Source: Lachnospiraceae bacterium
GTDB taxonomy: Bacteria > Bacillota > Clostridia > Lachnospirales > Lachnospiraceae
Reading direction: 5' to 3'
Length of the DNA: 57,243 bases
NCBI GenBank assembly: GCA_029008035.1
Contig: JAQXIY010000040.1
Span: forward strand, 1 to 57,243
Part shown: piece after piece, positions 35,437-44,651 of the stretch
How positions within the stretch are numbered: the first letter of the stretch is position 1
Layout of the letters: the number at the start of each line of letters is the position of its first letter
The notes under the pieces: model-generated
What the model saw: only the letters and a program-made list of their open reading frames with translations
Databases searched by the model: none
Told to the model about the DNA's origin: nothing
Translations under genes and position numbers: made by a program

Positions 35437-36426
35437 TTAGTTACACTTGTCCAAATGATGGCAGGCAACAAAGTGTCCCGGCTGTACTTCCTTCATCTCC
35501 GGAACGCATGCTGCACATGTCTCATCCGCATAAGGACATCTGGTGCGGAAACGACATCCGCTTGGTGGATTCAACGGGCTAGGCACGTCTCCCTCTAATA
35601 CGATACGCTTACTAGCTTTTGCCACCTTAGGATCTGCAATGGGAATCGCAGAAATCAAGCTCTTGGTATATGGGTGTAAGCTGTGCTCAGTCAATTCGCG
35701 GCTGTCAGCCAACTCAACCAATTTGCCAAGATACATAACACCAATTCTGTTAGAAATATGTTTAACTACAGACAAATCATGAGCGATAAACAAATATGTC
35801 AAACCGCGCTGTGCCTGCAGGTCTTCAAACATATTGATAACCTGAGCCTGGATGGATACATCCAAAGCAGAGATTGGCTCATCACATACGATAAACTCAG
35901 GGTCCACTGCCAAGGCTCTTGCAATGCCTACACGCTGACGCTGTCCACCGGAAAACTCATGTGGATAACGATTGGCATGCTCTGAGTTCAACCCAACCTG
36001 GCGGAGCATATCGATAATCATATCATAGCGTTCCTGCTTGCTGCCCGCCAACTTGTGAATGTCAATAGCCTCTCCAACGATATCGCCAATGGTCATTCGT
36101 GGATCCAAGCTGGCATAGGGATCCTGAAATACAATCTGCATCTTCTTGCGGTATGGAAGCATATCCACCGCAATCTTTTTCTGCTTGTCAAAAATCACAT
36201 TACCGTCGTAAATGATGGTACCATCTGTTGGCTCATAGAGACGCAGCAATGTTCTACCTGTTGTTGTCTTACCACATCCGGACTCGCCAACAAGTCCCAA
36301 AGTCTCACCCTTTTCAATGTAAAAGGAAACATCATCTACAGCCTGGACATACTTTTTATTTTTACCAAATCCTCCTGCTGGGAAATACTGCTGTAAATGC
36401 TGTACTTCAACTAATCTGTTACTCAT
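35437..36426 (-). CDS. oppF: oligopeptide ABC transporter ATP-binding protein OppF
   Basis: A 329-aa ATPase of the Opp importer. Walker A GESGCGKTT (about 50-58), signature LSGGQRQRVGIARAL, Walker B FIVCDEP, and the C-terminal oligopeptide-transporter extension with clustered cysteines (CRFRTRCPYADETC), which in homologues can bind an iron-sulfur cluster. The ATG at 36426 overlaps the oppD stop by 8 bp (ATGAGTAA), with AGGAGG 8 bases upstream. Confidence 0.95.
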   Translation of the reverse strand: MSNRLVEVQHLQQYFPAGGFGKNKKYVQAVDDVSFYIEKGETLGLVGESGCGKTTTGRTLLRLYEPTDGTIIYDGNVIFDKQKKIAVDMLPYRKKMQIVFQDPYASLDPRMTIGDIVGEAIDIHKLAGSKQERYDMIIDMLRQVGLNSEHANRYPHEFSGGQRQRVGIARALAVDPEFIVCDEPISALDVSIQAQVINMFEDLQAQRGLTYLFIAHDLSVVKHISNRIGVMYLGKLVELADSRELTEHSLHPYTKSLISAIPIADPKVAKASKRIVLEGDVPSPLNPPSGCRFRTRCPYADETCAACVPEMKEVQPGHFVACHHLDKCN

Positions 36427-37420
36427 TTGCAGCACCTCCTTGCATCTGTTCTTTCTGATTCATCCAACACTGTGTGTAATGTACATCGTCAAACTCTGTC
36501 ACCGGAGGCATCTCACGGAGACAAATCTTCATACACTTCTCGCACCGAGGCGCAAAAGGACATCCCTTTGGTGGGTTCAACATATCAATTGGTGTACCTT
36601 CAATGGGAACTAATCTCTCATGCTCTGTGGCATCCAGTCTTGGAATACTCTTCAAAAGTCCCTTGGTATACTCGTGCTTTGGATTGTAGAAAATATCTTC
36701 CACAGTGCCGTACTCTACAATATGACCTGCATACATAACGGCAATCTTTTCACACATGTTAGCAACAACGCCAAGGTCATGGGTAATCAGGATAATAGCC
36801 ATACCAAGCTTATCCTTAAGTTCCATCATAAGTTCAAGAATCTGAGCCTGAATGGTTACATCAAGAGCTGTTGTTGGCTCATCTGCAATCAAAAGCTTTG
36901 GCTCACACGCCAGCGCGATTGCAATCATTACACGCTGTCTCATACCACCGGAAAGTTCATGTGGATATTGCTTCAATCGCTTATCCGGCTCATTGATTCC
37001 AACCAACTCCAAAAGTTCTCTTGCACGTTCTTTCGCCTGTGCTCGATTCTTATCGGTGTGAAGAAGAATCACTTCCTCAATCTGGTTACCGATGGTATAT
37101 ACCGGATTCAAACTTGTCATAGGATCCTGGAAAATGATAGAAACTTCATTTCCACGCATCTTACGCATTTCTTTCTCTGTCATAGACTCTACCTGATGAC
37201 CATTAAAATACAACTGACCACCCAAGAGCTTACCGGGATATGCAGTCAGACCCATAAGGCTGTATGCTGTAACAGACTTACCGGAACCGCTCTCTCCAAC
37301 GATTCCCAGAACCTCTCCCTCATTCAGGCTGATAGAAACACCATTTAACGCTTTTACCTCTCCTGCCGGTGTAAAGAAGGAAAGGTATTCATCTTTGATA
37401 TCAACTAGTTTTTCACTCAT
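36419..37420 (-). CDS. oppD: oligopeptide ABC transporter ATP-binding protein OppD
   Basis: A 333-aa ATPase that pairs with OppF. Walker A GESGSGKSVTAYS, signature LSGGMRQRVMIAIAL, Walker B LLIADEPTTALDV, and a C-terminal cysteine cluster (CPFAPRCEKC) are visible. The ATG at 37420 was chosen over the adjacent TTG at 37423 because GAGGAGG sits 8 bases upstream. It lies 17 bp after oppC. Confidence 0.95.
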   Translation of the reverse strand: MSEKLVDIKDEYLSFFTPAGEVKALNGVSISLNEGEVLGIVGESGSGKSVTAYSLMGLTAYPGKLLGGQLYFNGHQVESMTEKEMRKMRGNEVSIIFQDPMTSLNPVYTIGNQIEEVILLHTDKNRAQAKERARELLELVGINEPDKRLKQYPHELSGGMRQRVMIAIALACEPKLLIADEPTTALDVTIQAQILELMMELKDKLGMAIILITHDLGVVANMCEKIAVMYAGHIVEYGTVEDIFYNPKHEYTKGLLKSIPRLDATEHERLVPIEGTPIDMLNPPKGCPFAPRCEKCMKICLREMPPVTEFDDVHYTQCWMNQKEQMQGGAANE

Positions 37421-37437
37421 CAACTTTTCCTCCTCTA

Positions 37438-38484
37438 TTAATTCTTCAGCTTCGGATCGAATGCATCGCGCAAACCATCACCCAGCAGGTTAAAGCTCAA
37501 AATAATCAAACTAATCACGACAGCCGGAATAAACAATAAATATGGATATGTATTGATTCCGTTAATGGCACCACTTGCCAAACTTCCCAAAGAAGGCATT
37601 GGCACAGCTACACCAAGTCCCAGGAAACTCAGGAAACTCTCTGTAAAGATAGATGATGGAATCTGGAGTGTAGTAGTTACAATCAAAGTACCAATACAGT
37701 TTGTAAGCAAATGCTTTTTAATGATACGACCACTCTTAGCACCAAGTGCTCTGGCAGCGGTTACGTACTCATTCTCCTTAAGCATCAAAACCTGACTTCG
37801 AACCATACGGGCCATACCAACCCAGTACAAAAGGGCAAACACCACGAAAATACTTATCAGGTTTGTTCCCACCTTGCTAACCCATCCAAAACCGTGAATG
37901 CTTGCAAGCTTTGCCAATGGATCCTCCAACGCAAAGGAAAGGAGAACAATCAAAAGCACATCAGGTACTGTATAAATGATATCTACAATACGCATCATAA
38001 TGATGTCCACCCATCCACCGGCAAATGCGGCAATAGAGCCGTAGATAGAACCAATCACAAGGATAATGGCAGATGCAATCAAACCAACCAAAAGAGAAAT
38101 TCGAGCTCCCATCATAACACGGATGGCATAATCACGTCCCATTTTATCTGTTCCAAAAATGTGAGGAAATACCTTTTCCCCGGCATCGATACGAGCAAGT
38201 TCCTGTGCAGAATACTGCATTGGGGCCAGGTTGTTGGAACCCTTAATCTGCTGCTCATATGAATATGGATAAAAGCTTGGCACAATAAATGCAAATATCA
38301 TAATCACAATGATAACAACCAAACTCACCATAGCAACTTTATTCTTGCGAAGTCTGCGCATACCGTCTTTCCAGAAGCTTACGCTCTCTCGCATGACGAC
38401 CAAACTTTCTTTTTCTTCCTCACTGGCAGGGAGGAAATCGTCCGGATTTAAATCTAACTGAAAACTTAATGGATTCTTTTTCAT
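37438..38484 (-). CDS. oppC: oligopeptide ABC transporter permease OppC
   Basis: A 348-aa inner-membrane permease. It has a long N-terminal cytoplasmic segment, a first helix at about 50-72, and the five-helix permease core with the EAA-like loop containing ENEYVTAARALGAKSGRIIKKH. The family motif GTDKMGRDYAIRVMMGARISL is clear at about 125-145. It lies 13 bp after oppB. Confidence 0.95.
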   Translation of the reverse strand: MKKNPLSFQLDLNPDDFLPASEEEKESLVVMRESVSFWKDGMRRLRKNKVAMVSLVVIIVIMIFAFIVPSFYPYSYEQQIKGSNNLAPMQYSAQELARIDAGEKVFPHIFGTDKMGRDYAIRVMMGARISLLVGLIASAIILVIGSIYGSIAAFAGGWVDIIMMRIVDIIYTVPDVLLIVLLSFALEDPLAKLASIHGFGWVSKVGTNLISIFVVFALLYWVGMARMVRSQVLMLKENEYVTAARALGAKSGRIIKKHLLTNCIGTLIVTTTLQIPSSIFTESFLSFLGLGVAVPMPSLGSLASGAINGINTYPYLLFIPAVVISLIILSFNLLGDGLRDAFDPKLKN

Positions 38485-38497
38485 CTCTTTTCTCCCT

Positions 38498-39415
38498 TTA
38501 CTTTAGTTTGATTCTAGGATCTACAATCTTATATAAGATATCTACAATCACCATCATAATAACCATAAAGGTGGCAAGGAAAATTGTAGTTCCCATAATT
38601 ACAGTATAGTCACGGTTTGTAATAGAACTAACAAACTGTCCGCCCAAACCGGGGATAGTAAAGATTTTCTCTACGATGAAACTTCCTGACAAAGTGTATG
38701 CCATCATTGGTCCTAAGTATGTAATAACAGGAAGGATGGCATTACGAAGCGCATGCTTAAAAATGCTCTTCTGCTGAGACACACCCTTTGCCTTGGCTGT
38801 TCTCATATAATCCTGTCCCAACACATCAAGCATTGAGGAACGCATGAGACGCATAATATAAGCCATTGGATAAAAGGCCAGCGCCGCAACCGGCATGATA
38901 TAATTAGCCGGCCCCGTCAAGCCCAAAGTGGGCAACCATTTTAACTTAACACCAAAGGTATACATAAGAAATGTACAGATAACGAAACTAGGCACGGCAA
39001 TACCGCAGGTGGCAACCACACTGATAATATGATCCCAAATCTTGCCTCGGTTAAAGGCTGCGATACAACCGAGAGGAACTCCCAGCACAAGCGCTACCAA
39101 CACTGCCATACCGCCCACCTTAGCGGATACCGGGAATTTAGAAAAGATGATAGAAGAAACACTTCTTCCTCTCTGGCGAAGACTCTGACCGAAATCTCCG
39201 TGAAGTGCATCCTTCATATAGGTGAGATACTGCTCCCCCAGTGGTTTGTCCAAACCATACTTTGCCTCCAAGGCAGCCATTGCCTCGGGACTTACAGCCT
39301 TCTCAGACATAAATGGTCCGCCGGGAACCAGATTCATCAAAAAGAAGGTCAAAGTGGCAACTGCCCAGATTGTTACAATCGCCAAAACAATTCTCTTGAA
39401 AATATACTTTGCCAT
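38498..39415 (-). CDS. oppB: oligopeptide ABC transporter permease OppB
   Basis: A 305-aa permease with an N-terminal helix starting at residue 4 and the core containing GQDYMRTAKAKGVSQQKSIFKHALRNA, the ATPase-contact loop. AALEAKYGLDKPLGEQYLTYM in the extracytoplasmic loop is typical of OppB/DppB. The ATG at 39415 has GGGAG 8 bases upstream. It is the first gene of oppBCDFA. No convincing promoter pair was found in the roughly 90 bp upstream. Confidence 0.94.
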   Translation of the reverse strand: MAKYIFKRIVLAIVTIWAVATLTFFLMNLVPGGPFMSEKAVSPEAMAALEAKYGLDKPLGEQYLTYMKDALHGDFGQSLRQRGRSVSSIIFSKFPVSAKVGGMAVLVALVLGVPLGCIAAFNRGKIWDHIISVVATCGIAVPSFVICTFLMYTFGVKLKWLPTLGLTGPANYIMPVAALAFYPMAYIMRLMRSSMLDVLGQDYMRTAKAKGVSQQKSIFKHALRNAILPVITYLGPMMAYTLSGSFIVEKIFTIPGLGGQFVSSITNRDYTVIMGTTIFLATFMVIMMVIVDILYKIVDPRIKLK

Positions 39416-39514
39416 TTGTATTTCTCCCACGATTTATTTTTATATGCTTATGTGCATGGAGGCTACTACATTAGCACTTTAAACCAGTAAAGTTTTTGCC
39501 TCCACAAAAAAAAA

Positions 39515-39538
39515 TGTGCAGAATGCCTACTCTGCACA
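39515..39538 (-). terminator. terminator of mtaB
   Basis: TGTGCAGA (39515-39522) and TCTGCACA (39531-39538) form an 8-bp stem followed by a T9 run on the minus strand. The remaining sequence to mtaB and to oppB contains nothing else I recognise. Confidence 0.88.
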
Positions 39539-39628
39539 CCTTCGTACATAAACAATATTTTTTAACCAAGATTAATTATATTCAGTGAAAATCATTTGTC
39601 AATACTTCCGGGAAAGATGAATAATTAT

Positions 39629-40987
39629 TCATCTTTCCACAGATAATTTGTAGGTTTTATCCACGATTTCTGATTGAATAATACCGTCCACAATGGTGTT
39701 GGACAAATCCTGATTGGTTTTTACTGCCACCCGAATGTATTCTCTGGTGTAACCTGTGTAATAGGATACTCCTTCTATGGATGTTGGTGTCTCCAACAGA
39801 ACTTCCACTTCTCGTTTCACATAGCTTTCCCGATAAGCCTTTGACATCTCTTTTTCCAGTTCCAGCAGTTCATCACTCCGCCGGGCCTTAATCTCCTCCG
39901 GCACCTGATTGGGCATAGTGGCCGCCTTGGTACCCTGACGTTTGGAATATTTGAAAATGTGCATCTCGTAGAAACCAATTCGACGGACAAACTCTTTTGT
40001 TGTCCTAAATTCTTCCTCAGTCTCTCCTGGAAACCCCACAATCACGTCTGTGGTAATTGCCGGATGATCAAAATGTCTTCGCAGGATATCACAACCCAAC
40101 TCATATTCTTCACAGGTGTATTTCCGATTCATCCGCCGCAAGGTGGCATCGCAACCACTTTGCAAGGATAGATGGAAATGTGGGCAAATCTTGTCCACTG
40201 CGGAAAGTCTTTTCGCAAAATCCTCGGTGATGACCTGGGGCTCTAAGGAGCCAAGGCGAATCCGACGAATTCCCTCCACCTGTGCCACCGCCTCAATAAG
40301 CTTCAACAATTGCTCCTGCACCACCGCTTGACGATACACCACGTTGTAATCCTCCTGCAGCCCATAGGAACTGAGATGGATTCCGGTCAGCACTACCTCC
40401 TGATATCCTGCTGCTGCCAGGTGCTTCACTTCTTTTACCACATCTTCCACGCTGCGGCTGCGGACTCTTCCCCGGGCAAAGGGGATGATACAGTAAGAGC
40501 AAAACTGATTACACCCGTCCTGCACCTTGATAAAGACCCTGGTGTGTTCCCCGGTCTTTTCTACCTGCAGATTTTCATAATCTATCACCCCTGCATTGAC
40601 ATCCACGCAGGAAATTACTTTTTCCTGTTCCTCTTTTCCCAGATACTCCTCCAGCAAATCCACCAATTGGTTCTTCTGATTATTACCTATCACAATATCC
40701 ACTGCCAAGTCATCGATGACCTGCTGAGTGCTGGTTTGCACATAGCAGCCCGTTGCCACCACTACTGCTTTTGGATTGAGTTTTCTGGCCCGATGAATCA
40801 TCTGACGAGATTTACGGTCAGCCATATTGGTAACGGAACAAGTGTTGATCAGATAAACCTCTGCCTCCTGAGAAAAAGGAACAATCTCATATCCTGCTTC
40901 CTCCAGCATCTGTTGCATAGCATCCGTCTCGTATGCGTTTACCTTACAGCCCAAATTATGCAGGGCAGCCCTCTTCTTTTTTTCCAA
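39629..40987 (-). CDS. mtaB: tRNA t6A37 methylthiotransferase MtaB
   Basis: A radical-SAM enzyme that converts t6A to ms2t6A next to the anticodon of ANN-decoding tRNAs. The 452-aa protein has the N-terminal UPF0004 domain (NLGCKVNAYETDAM, further Cys in INTCSV and ATGCYVQ for the auxiliary cluster), the radical SAM CNQFCSYC (about 154-161) and a C-terminal TRAM domain. It starts with TTG behind AAGGAGAG; no ATG is available nearby. It stands alone, with a terminator, divergent from the HPr-like gene. Confidence 0.95.
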   Translation of the reverse strand: MEKKKRAALHNLGCKVNAYETDAMQQMLEEAGYEIVPFSQEAEVYLINTCSVTNMADRKSRQMIHRARKLNPKAVVVATGCYVQTSTQQVIDDLAVDIVIGNNQKNQLVDLLEEYLGKEEQEKVISCVDVNAGVIDYENLQVEKTGEHTRVFIKVQDGCNQFCSYCIIPFARGRVRSRSVEDVVKEVKHLAAAGYQEVVLTGIHLSSYGLQEDYNVVYRQAVVQEQLLKLIEAVAQVEGIRRIRLGSLEPQVITEDFAKRLSAVDKICPHFHLSLQSGCDATLRRMNRKYTCEEYELGCDILRRHFDHPAITTDVIVGFPGETEEEFRTTKEFVRRIGFYEMHIFKYSKRQGTKAATMPNQVPEEIKARRSDELLELEKEMSKAYRESYVKREVEVLLETPTSIEGVSYYTGYTREYIRVAVKTNQDLSNTIVDGIIQSEIVDKTYKLSVER

Positions 40988-41072
40988 GTTTCTCTCCTTA
41001 CATTACAAATCATTGACTTTTTGCATTTTATGAATTACCATTATCCTATAAACAAATATTAGGAGGCGCGTT

Positions 41073-41303
41073 ATGCAAAAGGTTCAGATTTCTTTAAATT
41101 CTATTGACAAAGTTAAGACTTTCGTGAACACTATCAGCCAGTATGATTTCGATTTCGACTTGATTTCCGGCAGATATGTCATTGACGCTAAGTCTATTAT
41201 GGGTATCTTCAGTTTGGATTTATCAAAGCCTATCGATTTGACCATCTACACAGATGACGATACCTCTGATGTGCTTGAGGCATTGAAACCATACATCATT
41301 TAA
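41073..41303 (+). CDS. HPr-like protein lacking the phosphorylated histidine
   Basis: A 76-aa protein with the HPr fold pattern. The region around the regulatory serine (AKSIMGIFSLDL, Ser near residue 46) closely matches HPr's KSIMGVMSLGI. The region where HPr has its active histidine (HARPA) reads IDKVKT instead, so phosphotransfer to PTS enzymes is not possible in the known way. AGGAGG lies 6 bases before the ATG and a strong terminator follows, so this is an expressed single gene. A regulatory or decoy role through the serine is possible; this is inference. Confidence 0.88.
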   Translation: MQKVQISLNSIDKVKTFVNTISQYDFDFDLISGRYVIDAKSIMGIFSLDLSKPIDLTIYTDDDTSDVLEALKPYII

Positions 41304-41319
41304 TATTTTAAGACAAACA

Positions 41320-41351
41320 AAAGAGGTCAGGCCAACGGGTCTGACCTCTTT
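41320..41351. terminator. bidirectional terminator between the HPr-like gene and thiI
   Basis: AAAGAGGTCAG (41320-41330) and CTGACCTCTTT (41341-41351) form a perfect 11-bp stem with a 10-base loop and T-rich flanks on both strands. It serves the plus-strand HPr-like gene and the convergent thiI. Confidence 0.92.
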
Positions 41352-41378
41352 TTTACGTCTTTTGATTCTTATATCTGT

Positions 41379-42560
41379 TTAAGCCTCAACATGAATGGTT
41401 TCCACAGAATCAATAGCTTCTCTCATCAAATCATCGATAACATCCACCAGCTTCTCTTCTGATCTCTTGATAACTTTCAGATTCGGTTTTGTCACAGGAT
41501 GCTTTGCCACGAAGATGGTACAGCAATCTTCATCAGGCAAGATTGAGGTTTCATAAGTGCCAATCTTCTCGGACACTTCCACGATTTCCTGCTTATCAAA
41601 TCCAATCAATGGACGATACACCGGCATGGTACATACCTCATTGGTAGCTGCTAATGACTGCATCGTCTGGGAAGCAACCTGTCCGATACTCTCGCCTGTA
41701 ACAAGGCCCAGACAACCATCTTGTTTTGCAAAATGCTCTGCAATGCGCATCATATAACGTCGCATAATAATCGTTAATTCTTCATGTGGGCATTTCTCAT
41801 AAATGGCCAACTGAATGTCGGTAAAATTCACAATGTGCAAATCAATTGGGCCTGTATACACAGAAATCTCTTTTGCCAAATCTACAACTTTCTGTTTTGC
41901 ACGCTCAGAAGTGTATGGTGGTGCGTGGAAATATGTGGCATCTATGGATACACCTCTCTTCGATATCATATACCCGGCAACAGGAGAATCAATGCCACCG
42001 GAAAGCAAAAGCATCGCGCTTCCATTGGTTCCCACAGGCATACCGCCCGGTCCCGGGATTTCCTCTGAGTAGAAGCTGATTTTTTCACGTATCTCCACAT
42101 TCAGCAGCACATCCGGGTTGTGCACATCTACTCTCATCTCAGGAAAAGCATCTAAGATTTTTCCACCCAGCTCCGCAGCAATCTCCATTGACTCCATTGG
42201 GTAGTTCTTTCTCGCTCTTCTAGCCTTCACCTTAAAGGTAAAATTTTTGTCCGGGTAAATGCGATCCATATAAGCCACTACATCAGCAGCCAGTTTGTCA
42301 AAACCTTCATCCTCCACTATGACAGCCGGACAGATTCCGGTGATTCCAAACACGTGGCTCAAAGCTTCGATCGTCTCATCGTAATCATACTCACCTATTG
42401 TCTCCACAAATACTCTTCCCTGCTGTTTGTGGACATGGAATTCCCCCTCTACATTGCGAAGTGCATAGCGAATCTGTTTCACCAGGGCATCCTCAAACAA
42501 ATATCGGTTTTTTCCCTTAATTGCAATCTCTGCGTACTTAATTAGAAATGCTTTGTACAT
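41379..42560 (-). CDS. thiI: tRNA 4-thiouridine synthetase ThiI
   Basis: Adenylates and thiolates U8 of tRNA; in some bacteria it also supplies sulfur for thiamine. The 393-aa protein has an N-terminal ferredoxin-like and THUMP region (about 60-165) and the PP-loop ATP site LLSGGIDSPVAGY (about 185-197). No C-terminal rhodanese domain is present, as in other Firmicutes, so sulfur must come directly from the desulfurase encoded next door. The ATG at 42560 (AAGGAG, 6 bases) is the normal start. The frame extends to 42674 only by reading through the palindromic element. Confidence 0.95.
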   Translation of the reverse strand: MYKAFLIKYAEIAIKGKNRYLFEDALVKQIRYALRNVEGEFHVHKQQGRVFVETIGEYDYDETIEALSHVFGITGICPAVIVEDEGFDKLAADVVAYMDRIYPDKNFTFKVKARRARKNYPMESMEIAAELGGKILDAFPEMRVDVHNPDVLLNVEIREKISFYSEEIPGPGGMPVGTNGSAMLLLSGGIDSPVAGYMISKRGVSIDATYFHAPPYTSERAKQKVVDLAKEISVYTGPIDLHIVNFTDIQLAIYEKCPHEELTIIMRRYMMRIAEHFAKQDGCLGLVTGESIGQVASQTMQSLAATNEVCTMPVYRPLIGFDKQEIVEVSEKIGTYETSILPDEDCCTIFVAKHPVTKPNLKVIKRSEEKLVDVIDDLMREAIDSVETIHVEA

Positions 42561-42589
42561 TGTTTTCTCCTTTTCTTTATCTGCGTCGT

Positions 42590-42679
42590 AGCCATTGAAG
42601 GGACAGGTACTCTTGGCATCCAATAAATTGGAGCCAATTGTACCCGTCCCCAATGGCATCCCTTGTCCCTTCAATGGCT
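42590..42679. repeat. 90-bp palindromic REP/MITE-like element
   Basis: Outer perfect 16-bp arms (AGCCATTGAAGGGACA at 42590-42605 and TGTCCCTTCAATGGCT at 42664-42679) enclose a second near-perfect hairpin (GGTAC...GTACC, 42606-42644, with internal TTGGC/GCCAA and TCCAAT/ATTGGA pairs). A partial extra copy of the right arm (GTCCCCAATGGC, 42646-42657) follows. The right arm touches the desulfurase stop codon. The nested structure and the GGGAC/GTCCC ends resemble REP or MITE elements mobilised by REP-associated tyrosine transposases; no transposase is present. Copy number elsewhere is unknown. Confidence 0.7.
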
Positions 42680-43833
42680 CAATGTCTGGTATATTTTGAT
42701 AGCATCGGAACTAATTGTTCCATCACATCGCAGGCATAGTCAATCTCATCCATTGTGGTGTGTACAGAGAAACTGAATCGCACCGTGGAATCCAAAAGAC
42801 TTCTGTCTAAGCCGATGGCCTGCAGAGTCTTGCTCACTGCCGGCTTGTTGGAGGAGCATGCACTTCCTGCAGAAACGTAAATCTGCTTATCCTCTAATGC
42901 GTGAAGCAGCACCTCACTTCTTACCCCTAAAACACTGACACTTACAATATGAGGTGCGTTCTGATGATCCTTATGACCATTGACGCTAACTCCCTCAATC
43001 TTCTCCACCCTGTCAATAAAATGATCTCTCAAATGATATAAGTGACGGATTTTCTGGTCGAAATTTTGATAGATTTCTGCAGCCGCCTGAGCCAATCCGG
43101 CAATGGCAGGTACATTTTCTGTTCCGGAGCGCATACCCCATTCCTGACCGCCACCTAAGATAATAGGCTTTACCTTGGCCTTTTCTCTCACATATAAGAA
43201 GCCGCTTCCCTTTGGCCCGTGTATCTTGTGGCCACTGACAGACAACATATCGATCCCCATTTTCTTGGGATAAATATGATATTTGCCATAGGACTGAATA
43301 GCGTCCACATGAAAGAGACAATCAGGATTTTTCTGTTTGATGATTCTGGCTGCTTCCTCAATGGGTTCTACTGCGCCAATCTCATTATTCACATGCATCA
43401 TAGATACCAAGATGGTATCCGATGATACTGCATCTCTCAAATCATCCAAAGAGATAATACCATAGGCATCTACAGGCAAGTAGGTCACCTCAAAACCCTG
43501 CTCTTGCAAATAGGCAAAAGGGTTGCCCACAGAAGGGTGCTCAATGGCTGTTGTAATCACATGCATACCGGAGCGCTTGTTGCCCATAGCCGCACCTATG
43601 ATTGCCAGGTTGTTGGCCTCTGTGCCACCGGAGGTAAAATAGATTTCCTTATCATTTACCTTCAGCGTCTTGGCAATGGCATTTCTACCCCGTTTGATAT
43701 AGTTTTCTGCTTCCATCCCCCGATTATGTAGGGAGGAAGGATTTCCAAAATCTGTGCAAAGCACCTGCATCATCACATCTGCTGCAGACTTGGCACATCT
43801 GGTTGTTGCTGAATTGTCTAAATATGCTTCCAT
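42679..43833 (-). CDS. cysteine desulfurase (NifS/IscS type) serving ThiI
   Basis: A pyridoxal-phosphate enzyme releasing sulfur from cysteine as a persulfide. The 384-aa protein has the cofactor lysine in SVSGHKIHGPKG (about 200-206) and the active cysteine in SAGSACSSNKP (Cys near 326), the mobile loop of class I desulfurases. It lies directly upstream of thiI, the arrangement of B. subtilis nifZ-thiI, so I infer tRNA thiolation as its main job. No iscU-like scaffold gene is nearby. Confidence 0.94.
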   Translation of the reverse strand: MEAYLDNSATTRCAKSAADVMMQVLCTDFGNPSSLHNRGMEAENYIKRGRNAIAKTLKVNDKEIYFTSGGTEANNLAIIGAAMGNKRSGMHVITTAIEHPSVGNPFAYLQEQGFEVTYLPVDAYGIISLDDLRDAVSSDTILVSMMHVNNEIGAVEPIEEAARIIKQKNPDCLFHVDAIQSYGKYHIYPKKMGIDMLSVSGHKIHGPKGSGFLYVREKAKVKPIILGGGQEWGMRSGTENVPAIAGLAQAAAEIYQNFDQKIRHLYHLRDHFIDRVEKIEGVSVNGHKDHQNAPHIVSVSVLGVRSEVLLHALEDKQIYVSAGSACSSNKPAVSKTLQAIGLDRSLLDSTVRFSFSVHTTMDEIDYACDVMEQLVPMLSKYTRH

Positions 43834-43887
43834 ATCTTTTCCTATCTATTTATATTTTCTCATACGGCATTCACGACTCCCCGCCGA

Positions 43888-44634
43888 TTACAATTGTGTG
43901 TTGTCGTACTCACATTCCAACATCACCATGGACATGGCGGTAATGGCTGCTGTGTCGGTGCGCAGGATTCGACTTCCAAGGGAAATCAAATCCATGGTAT
44001 CCGCCACCTGCGCAATCTCCTCTGTGGCAAAGCCTCCTTCAGGACCGATCATTATGCTGACGGAAGCGGCATTCTTTACGTTTGCCAGAGCCTGCCTTGT
44101 GGCGCTCATTCCCTCTTTGCACTCATAGGGCACCAGACGGACATCACAGGTATTTGCATATTCCACCGCTTCCTTGTAGGTCATCACATCACGCACTGTA
44201 GGAATTCTGCTTCGCTTAGACTGTTTTGCTGCTGAAGTGGCAATGGCCTGATACCGTTTCACGCGACTTGCCTTTTTCTTATCATCAAGTTTCACCACAC
44301 AGTATTTCATCTCTACCGGGATAATTTCATACACTCCCAGCTCCACAGCTTTCTCAATCACCGTCTCCATCCGATCCCCCTTAGGGATGGCCTGAAAGAG
44401 ATAAATCTTTTGCTCCAGCTCTGTAGATGGCATTTCCTCAAGAACACGCAAATCCACCTGATTCTTATCCAGGGATACAATCTCACACAGATAACTGTCT
44501 CCCACATGATTGCTGACACGAAGCTTTTCTCCCGGTTTCATGCGAAGCACCTGAGTGATATGTTTTACATCCTCTCCTGTCACAGAAAACACTTCCTGTA
44601 TGGCTATGCTATGGTCTATAAAAATCTGTTGCAT
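43888..44634 (-). CDS. rsmE: 16S rRNA (uracil-1498-N3) methyltransferase
   Basis: A SPOUT-class, knotted SAM-dependent enzyme that methylates U1498 of 16S rRNA. The 248-aa protein shows an N-terminal PUA-like part and the C-terminal knot with IGPEGGFATEEI (about 197-208) and LGSRILRTDTAA (about 218-229), both diagnostic. It follows prmA by 17 bp, as in most Firmicutes heat-shock operons. Confidence 0.95.
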   Translation of the reverse strand: MQQIFIDHSIAIQEVFSVTGEDVKHITQVLRMKPGEKLRVSNHVGDSYLCEIVSLDKNQVDLRVLEEMPSTELEQKIYLFQAIPKGDRMETVIEKAVELGVYEIIPVEMKYCVVKLDDKKKASRVKRYQAIATSAAKQSKRSRIPTVRDVMTYKEAVEYANTCDVRLVPYECKEGMSATRQALANVKNAASVSIMIGPEGGFATEEIAQVADTMDLISLGSRILRTDTAAITAMSMVMLECEYDNTQL

Positions 44635-44651
44635 CTTATTCCTCTCCCATG

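Noticed and set aside
36620-37348. 242-codon plus-strand frame inside oppD
   Set aside because: It is the complement of a well-conserved ATPase and has no ribosome binding site; a shadow frame.
42561-42674. 38-residue N-terminal extension of ThiI
   Set aside because: It is translated from the palindromic element, is not part of the family, and the ATG at 42560 has its own AAGGAG.
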